From JAYZVT01 sp050248375 (GTDB taxonomy: Bacteria; Pseudomonadota; Alphaproteobacteria; Rhizobiales; Methyloligellaceae): a stretch of 11,829 bases of DNA. Both the position numbers and the translations under genes were made by a program. This document shows positions 8,022 through 11,829 of this stretch, one piece after another. The notes under the pieces are model-generated. The model saw only the letters and a list, made by a program, of their open reading frames with translations, had not been told where the DNA came from and did no database searches. The DNA is taken from assembly GCA_050248375.1 (NCBI GenBank), contig JBFWSL010000092.1, positions 1 through 11,829 on the forward strand, read 5' to 3'. Every line of letters begins with the position of its first letter. Position 1 is the first letter of the stretch.

Positions 8022-9964
8022 CGCGGGTATTTACAGCGCTGCTTGCCGCGGCGTCGCTGCTGATGGCGGCAGCCGGCGGGGCGCAGGCCGGGCCGAAGGC
8101 GTATCTGGAGGCGCCCTACCTGCAGACGCAGGTGTCGAGCGGCGAGCTTCCGGGCGTGGCCGAACGCGTGCCCGAGGAGCCGGCAATGGCCGCATTCGAG
8201 GCCGAGGGCAAGACCGTCGGCCGGTATGGCGGCACCCTGGACCTGCTGCTGGGCAACCAGAAGGACACGCGCATGATCACCGTCTACGGCTATGCGCGGC
8301 TGATGCGGTACACGCCGAAGTTCAAGCTGGAGCCCGACATCCTCAAGGCCATGGACGTGGAGGAAGGACGCATCTTCACCATGCACCTGCGCAAGGGCCA
8401 CAAATGGTCGGACGGCAAGCCGTTCACGGCGGAGGATTTCCGCTACTACTGGCAGGACGTGGCGCAGAACAAGGAACTGTCGCCGGGCGGCCCGCCCAAG
8501 GAGATGTATGTCGGCAAGGAACTGGCGACGTTCGAGGTGATCGACGAGACCACCATCCGCTATTCCTGGTCGAAGCCGAACCCGCAGTTTCCGCACTGGC
8601 TGGCGGGCGCGCTGCCCGCCGCGATCTTCCGGCCCGCCCACTACATGAAGCAGTTCCACATCGACTACGGCGCCAAGGAAGAAATCGAGGAACTGGTGAA
8701 GACGGAGGGGCGGCGCAACTGGGCGGAGCTGCATTTCAGCCGCGACCGGCCATTCCGCGCCGACAACCCGGAATATCCCTCGCTGGAACCCTGGATCGCG
8801 GTGACGGCGCCGCCGGCGCAGCGCTATGTCTACCAGCGCAATCCCTTCTACTACCGGGTCGACCCGGATGGGCGGCAGCTCCCCTATATCGACGAACTGG
8901 TGGTGACGCTGGGTTCGGAGGACATGGTCCCGGCACGCACCGGCTCGGGCGAATCCGACCTGCAGGCGCGCTACCTGCGCTTCGAGCACTACACCTTCCT
9001 GAAGAAGGCGGAGAAGCGGACCAACACGTCGGTGTATCTGTGGCGCACGCTGAAGACCTCGCACAAGGCGCTGTATCCCAACATGAACGCGGCCGATCCG
9101 GAGTGGCGCAAGCTGATGCGCGACGCCCGCTTCCGCCATGCGCTGTCGATGGGCGTGAACCGGCACGAGATCAACATGGTGATCTATTACGGGCTGGCGA
9201 ACGAGAGCAACGACACGGTGTTCCCCGACAGCGAACTGTTCAAGCCCGAGTATCGCGACCTGTGGGCGAAATTCGACCTGAAGACCGCGAACGCGCTGCT
9301 CGACGACATCGGCCTGACCAGGCGCGACGACGAAGGCACAAGGCTTCTGCCCGACGGGCGGCCGATGAACATCATCATCGACCTGGCCGGCGAGAGCAGC
9401 GAGGAGAGCGACATCCTCGAACTGGTGCGCGATAGCTGGCGCGATCTCGGCATCCAGGTCTTCCCGCGGCCGTCGCAGCGCGAGGTGTTCCGCAACCGCG
9501 TCGCCTCGGGACTGGCGATCATGACCATCTGGGCGGGACTCGGCAACGGCATGTCCACCGCGGCCATGAGCCCCGACAGCTTCGTGCCCTACCAGAAACT
9601 TCAGTATCAGTGGCCGCAATGGGGCCTGTGGGCGCAAACCAAGGGCAAGAAGGGCGAGGAGCCCGACCTGCCGGAGGTGAAGGAGCTGATCGAGCTCTAC
9701 AAGGCGTGGGAGAAGGCAACCGAGGACGGCGAGCGCACCAGGATCTGGCACCGCATCCTGCAGATCAACGCGGAGCAGACCTACATCATCGGCACCGTGA
9801 ACGCGACGCTGCAGCCCATCACCGTGTCCAACGACCTCCAGAACGTTCCCGAGAAGGGCGTCTACAACTGGGATCCCGGTGCCTATTTCGGCATCTACAA
9901 GCCGGACACCTTCTGGTTCAAGACCGCCCCGCAGAGCGCCTCCGCGCAGGGAACCGTTCAATGA
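8018..9964 (+). CDS. Periplasmic substrate-binding protein, family 5 (peptide/opine type)
   Basis: The protein is 648 aa. Residues 1-24 form a Sec signal peptide (MTRVFTALLAAASLLMAAAG, then AQA before Gly25), with no lipobox Cys, so it is probably a free periplasmic protein. The mature part carries SBP_bac_5 hallmarks: VGRYGGTL near the N-terminus, a strand-helix unit FTMHLRKGHKWSDGKPFTAEDF (given here as two parts: FTMHLRKGHKW, SDGKPFTAEDF), and the hinge-side motif DARFRHALSMGVNRHEI. It is longer than E. coli DppA or OppA (about 535-543 aa) and belongs to the long subgroup with an LPxVxERxPEEP-like start (LPGVAERVPEEP). This domain sets the specificity of the importer, but the ligand cannot be read from the sequence; di- or oligopeptides, opines, sugars and modified amino acids are all known for the family. 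Both ends overlap neighbours by ATGA. Confidence 0.93.
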
Positions 9965-10959
9965 CCGGCTACATCGTCCGCCGCGTCCTGCTGATGATCC
10001 CGACGCTGCTGGTGATCTCGGCGATCGTGTTCACGATCATCGAGCTGCCGCCGGGCGACTACCTGGAAAGCTACGTGGCGGAACTGGAGGCGCGCGGCGA
10101 GAAGGTCAACGAGGAGGAGATCGCCTTCCTGCGCGAGCAATACGGCTTCGGAGACCCCGTCATCGAGCGCTATTTCAGTTGGGTCTGGGGCATGCTGCAC
10201 GGCGACTTCGGCTATTCCTTCGAATACCGGCTGCCGGTGTCCAAGGTGATCGGGGACAGCCTGCTGCTGACCGTCGTCGTGTCGCTGGCGACGGTGCTGT
10301 TCACCTGGATCGTCGCCTTCCCCATCGGCATCTATTCGGCCACGCACCAGTATAGCTGGGGCGACTACGGCCTCACCTTTCTCGGCCTGCTCGGCCTCGC
10401 GACCCCGAACTTCCTGCTGGCGCTGGTGCTGCTCTACCTCGCCAATGTGTGGTTTGGCACTTCCATCGGCGGGCTGATGGACCCGCAATATATCGGCCAG
10501 CCCTGGAGCTGGGGAAAGCTCGTGTCAGTGCTCGAGCACCTGTGGATCCCGGTCATCGTGGTGGGCACCGCCGGCACCGCGGGCCTTGCCCGCCGCCTCC
10601 GCGCGAACCTGCTCGACGAGTTGCAGAAGCAGTATGTGACCACCGCGCGCGCCAAGGGCCTGCCGCCGGGCAAGGCGCTGGTGAAATATCCGCTGCGCGC
10701 GGCCATGAACTTCTTCGTCTCGGACATCGGCCACCTGCTGCCCACCATCATCTCGGGGGCGGAGCTGACGGCCATCGTGCTGTCGCTGCCGACCACGGGC
10801 CCGATCCTGATCCGCGCCCTGCAGAGCCAGGACATGTATCTGGCCGGCTCGTTCCTGATGTTCCTGGCCACGCTGACCACTGTGGGCGTGCTGATCTCCG
10901 ACCTTGCATTGGCGGTGCTCGACCCGCGCATCCGGCTCGAGGGGGGCGCCGCCCGATGA
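9961..10959 (+). CDS. ABC transporter permease, DppB/OppB-like
   Basis: This 332-aa inner-membrane protein is of the first permease type in peptide importers. It starts with the typical MTGYIVRRVLLMIPTLLVIS membrane helix. A periplasmic segment (about 35-95) carries LREQYGFGDPVIERYFSW, followed by HGDFGYSF, a hallmark of DppB-class permeases (usually GDlG.S). About five further hydrophobic helices follow. The cytoplasmic coupling loop TTARAKGL (227-234) is the EAA motif that docks on the ATPase. It ends with a conserved-type DPRIRLE tail. The start at 9961 is preferred because it gives the TM1 sequence and the ATGA overlap with the binding-protein gene, although the frame is open further upstream. 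Confidence 0.95.
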   Translation: MTGYIVRRVLLMIPTLLVISAIVFTIIELPPGDYLESYVAELEARGEKVNEEEIAFLREQYGFGDPVIERYFSWVWGMLHGDFGYSFEYRLPVSKVIGDSLLLTVVVSLATVLFTWIVAFPIGIYSATHQYSWGDYGLTFLGLLGLATPNFLLALVLLYLANVWFGTSIGGLMDPQYIGQPWSWGKLVSVLEHLWIPVIVVGTAGTAGLARRLRANLLDELQKQYVTTARAKGLPPGKALVKYPLRAAMNFFVSDIGHLLPTIISGAELTAIVLSLPTTGPILIRALQSQDMYLAGSFLMFLATLTTVGVLISDLALAVLDPRIRLEGGAAR

Positions 10960-11829
10960 GCAGACGGCCCAGGGGCGGTGGCGCGCGGGCGGACGCGCTC
11001 CCGCATTTTGTCTCGGACGCGCCCTTCGAATACGCGTCGTCGGTGAAGCTGACGCCCGAACAGGAACGCTACTATCTCGCCTCGCAGTGGAAGCTGATGT
11101 GGTGGCGTTTCAAGCGCCACCGCCTGGCGCTGATTTCCGGCGTGTTCCTGCTGTTCGCCTACGGCTCCATCCTGATCTCGGAGTTCCTGGCGCCCTACAA
11201 CCTGCATTCGCGGCATATCGACCACATCTACGCACCGCCGCAGGCGCTGCACCTGTTCCACGAAGGCTCCTTCGTGGGGCCGTTCGTGTACGGCACCAAC
11301 TACAAGCTCGACATGGAGACCCTGCGGCGGACCTACACCCAGGACCGCAGCAAGGTGGAGCCGCTGCGCTTCTTTTGCCGCGGCGACAGCTACAAGTTCT
11401 GGGGCCTGGTCGAAGGCAACCTGCACCTGTTCTGCGCCAGGGAAGGATCGACCGTGTTCCTGTTCGGCACCGACCGGCTGGGGCGCGACATCCTCTCGCG
11501 CGTTCTCTATGGCGCGCGCATCTCGCTCACCATCGGACTGATCGGCATCTCCATCAGCTTCGTCCTGGCGATCATCATCGGCGGTTTCGCGGGCTATTAC
11601 GGCGGAGTCGTCGACCTCGTGGTCCAGCGCATCATCGAGATCCTGCAATCCTTCCCGCAGATTCCCCTGTGGATGGCGCTGGCGGCGATCCTGCCGGTGA
11701 CATGGAGCCCGCTGCTGATCTATTTCGGCATAACCCTGATCCTGGCCATGCTCGACTGGACCGGCCTCGCCCGCGCCGTGCGCTCCAAGCTGCTGTCGCT
11801 GCGCGAGGAGGACTATTGCATGGCGGCGC
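10956..11829 (+). CDS. ABC transporter permease, DppC/OppC-like (5' part)
   Basis: Reading starts at ATG 10956, overlapping the previous stop as ATGA, and runs off the window after 291 codons. A cytoplasmic N-terminus (about 1-56) precedes TM1 (about 57-77, LALISGVFLLFAYGSILISE). A large periplasmic insert of roughly 90 residues (78-168) follows, ending in FLFGTDRLGRD (168-178), the classical DppC/OppC motif. Further helices (IGLIGISISFVLAIIIGGFA and others) follow, and the last visible residues, ARAVRSKLLSLREEDYCMAA, are the start of the EAA coupling loop. The insert contains two cysteines (141 and 160) that could form a disulfide. Only the C-terminal end is missing. It pairs with the DppB-like protein to form the membrane channel. 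Confidence 0.94.
   Translation, partial: MSRRPRGGGARADALPHFVSDAPFEYASSVKLTPEQERYYLASQWKLMWWRFKRHRLALISGVFLLFAYGSILISEFLAPYNLHSRHIDHIYAPPQALHLFHEGSFVGPFVYGTNYKLDMETLRRTYTQDRSKVEPLRFFCRGDSYKFWGLVEGNLHLFCAREGSTVFLFGTDRLGRDILSRVLYGARISLTIGLIGISISFVLAIIIGGFAGYYGGVVDLVVQRIIEILQSFPQIPLWMALAAILPVTWSPLLIYFGITLILAMLDWTGLARAVRSKLLSLREEDYCMAA

Noticed and set aside
10434..11648. Minus-strand frame opposite the two permeases
   Set aside because: Composition is typical of an antisense shadow and it spans the overlap of two clear permease genes.

Overview
The window is GC-rich, densely packed bacterial chromosome. Codon use is strongly GC3-biased, which is why long open frames also appear opposite the real genes. 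The FdhD subtype, the GC-rich palindromic repeat between genes and the style of the transporter proteins all suggest an alphaproteobacterium, probably of the Hyphomicrobiales (Rhizobiales). That placement is an inference from recalled family features, not a search. I see no tRNA, rRNA, CRISPR array, insertion sequence or phage gene.

Left third (1-2971, + strand): a molybdenum-cofactor block. It holds the 3' end of fdhD (formate dehydrogenase sulfurtransferase), a 150-bp gap carrying a palindromic repeat, then mobA, mobB and moeA almost without gaps (mobA/mobB overlap by ATGA, mobB/moeA are 8 bp apart). Together they insert Mo into molybdopterin (MoeA), attach the GMP moiety to give the bis-MGD form (MobA, helped by the GTPase MobB) and prepare the cofactor for a formate dehydrogenase (FdhD).

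Middle (2972-5472): genes with no firm assignment. A 216-aa soluble protein and a 117-aa secreted protein with four cysteines lie on the + strand. A 338-aa protein with an N-terminal unassigned domain and a C-terminal P-loop NTPase-like domain lies on the - strand and meets the secreted-protein gene tail to tail with only 8 bp between. A 226-bp divergent region then carries a clean 7-2-7 palindrome and a second inverted repeat around a TTGACA box.

Right half (5473 to the end, + strand): an apparent five-gene operon. The first gene encodes a small Fe(II)/2-oxoglutarate dioxygenase of the aspartyl/asparaginyl beta-hydroxylase type with a complete H-x-D...H...R set. It is followed after 41 bp by a complete peptide/opine-type ABC importer: a fused double ATPase, a family 5 periplasmic binding protein, a DppB-like permease and a DppC-like permease cut by the window end. 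All transporter junctions are ATGA overlaps, implying translational coupling. The link between a hydroxylase and a family 5 importer, divergent from the P-loop protein, is the most interesting feature: it may be an uptake-and-modification system for a peptide or amino-acid derivative. That function is inference only.
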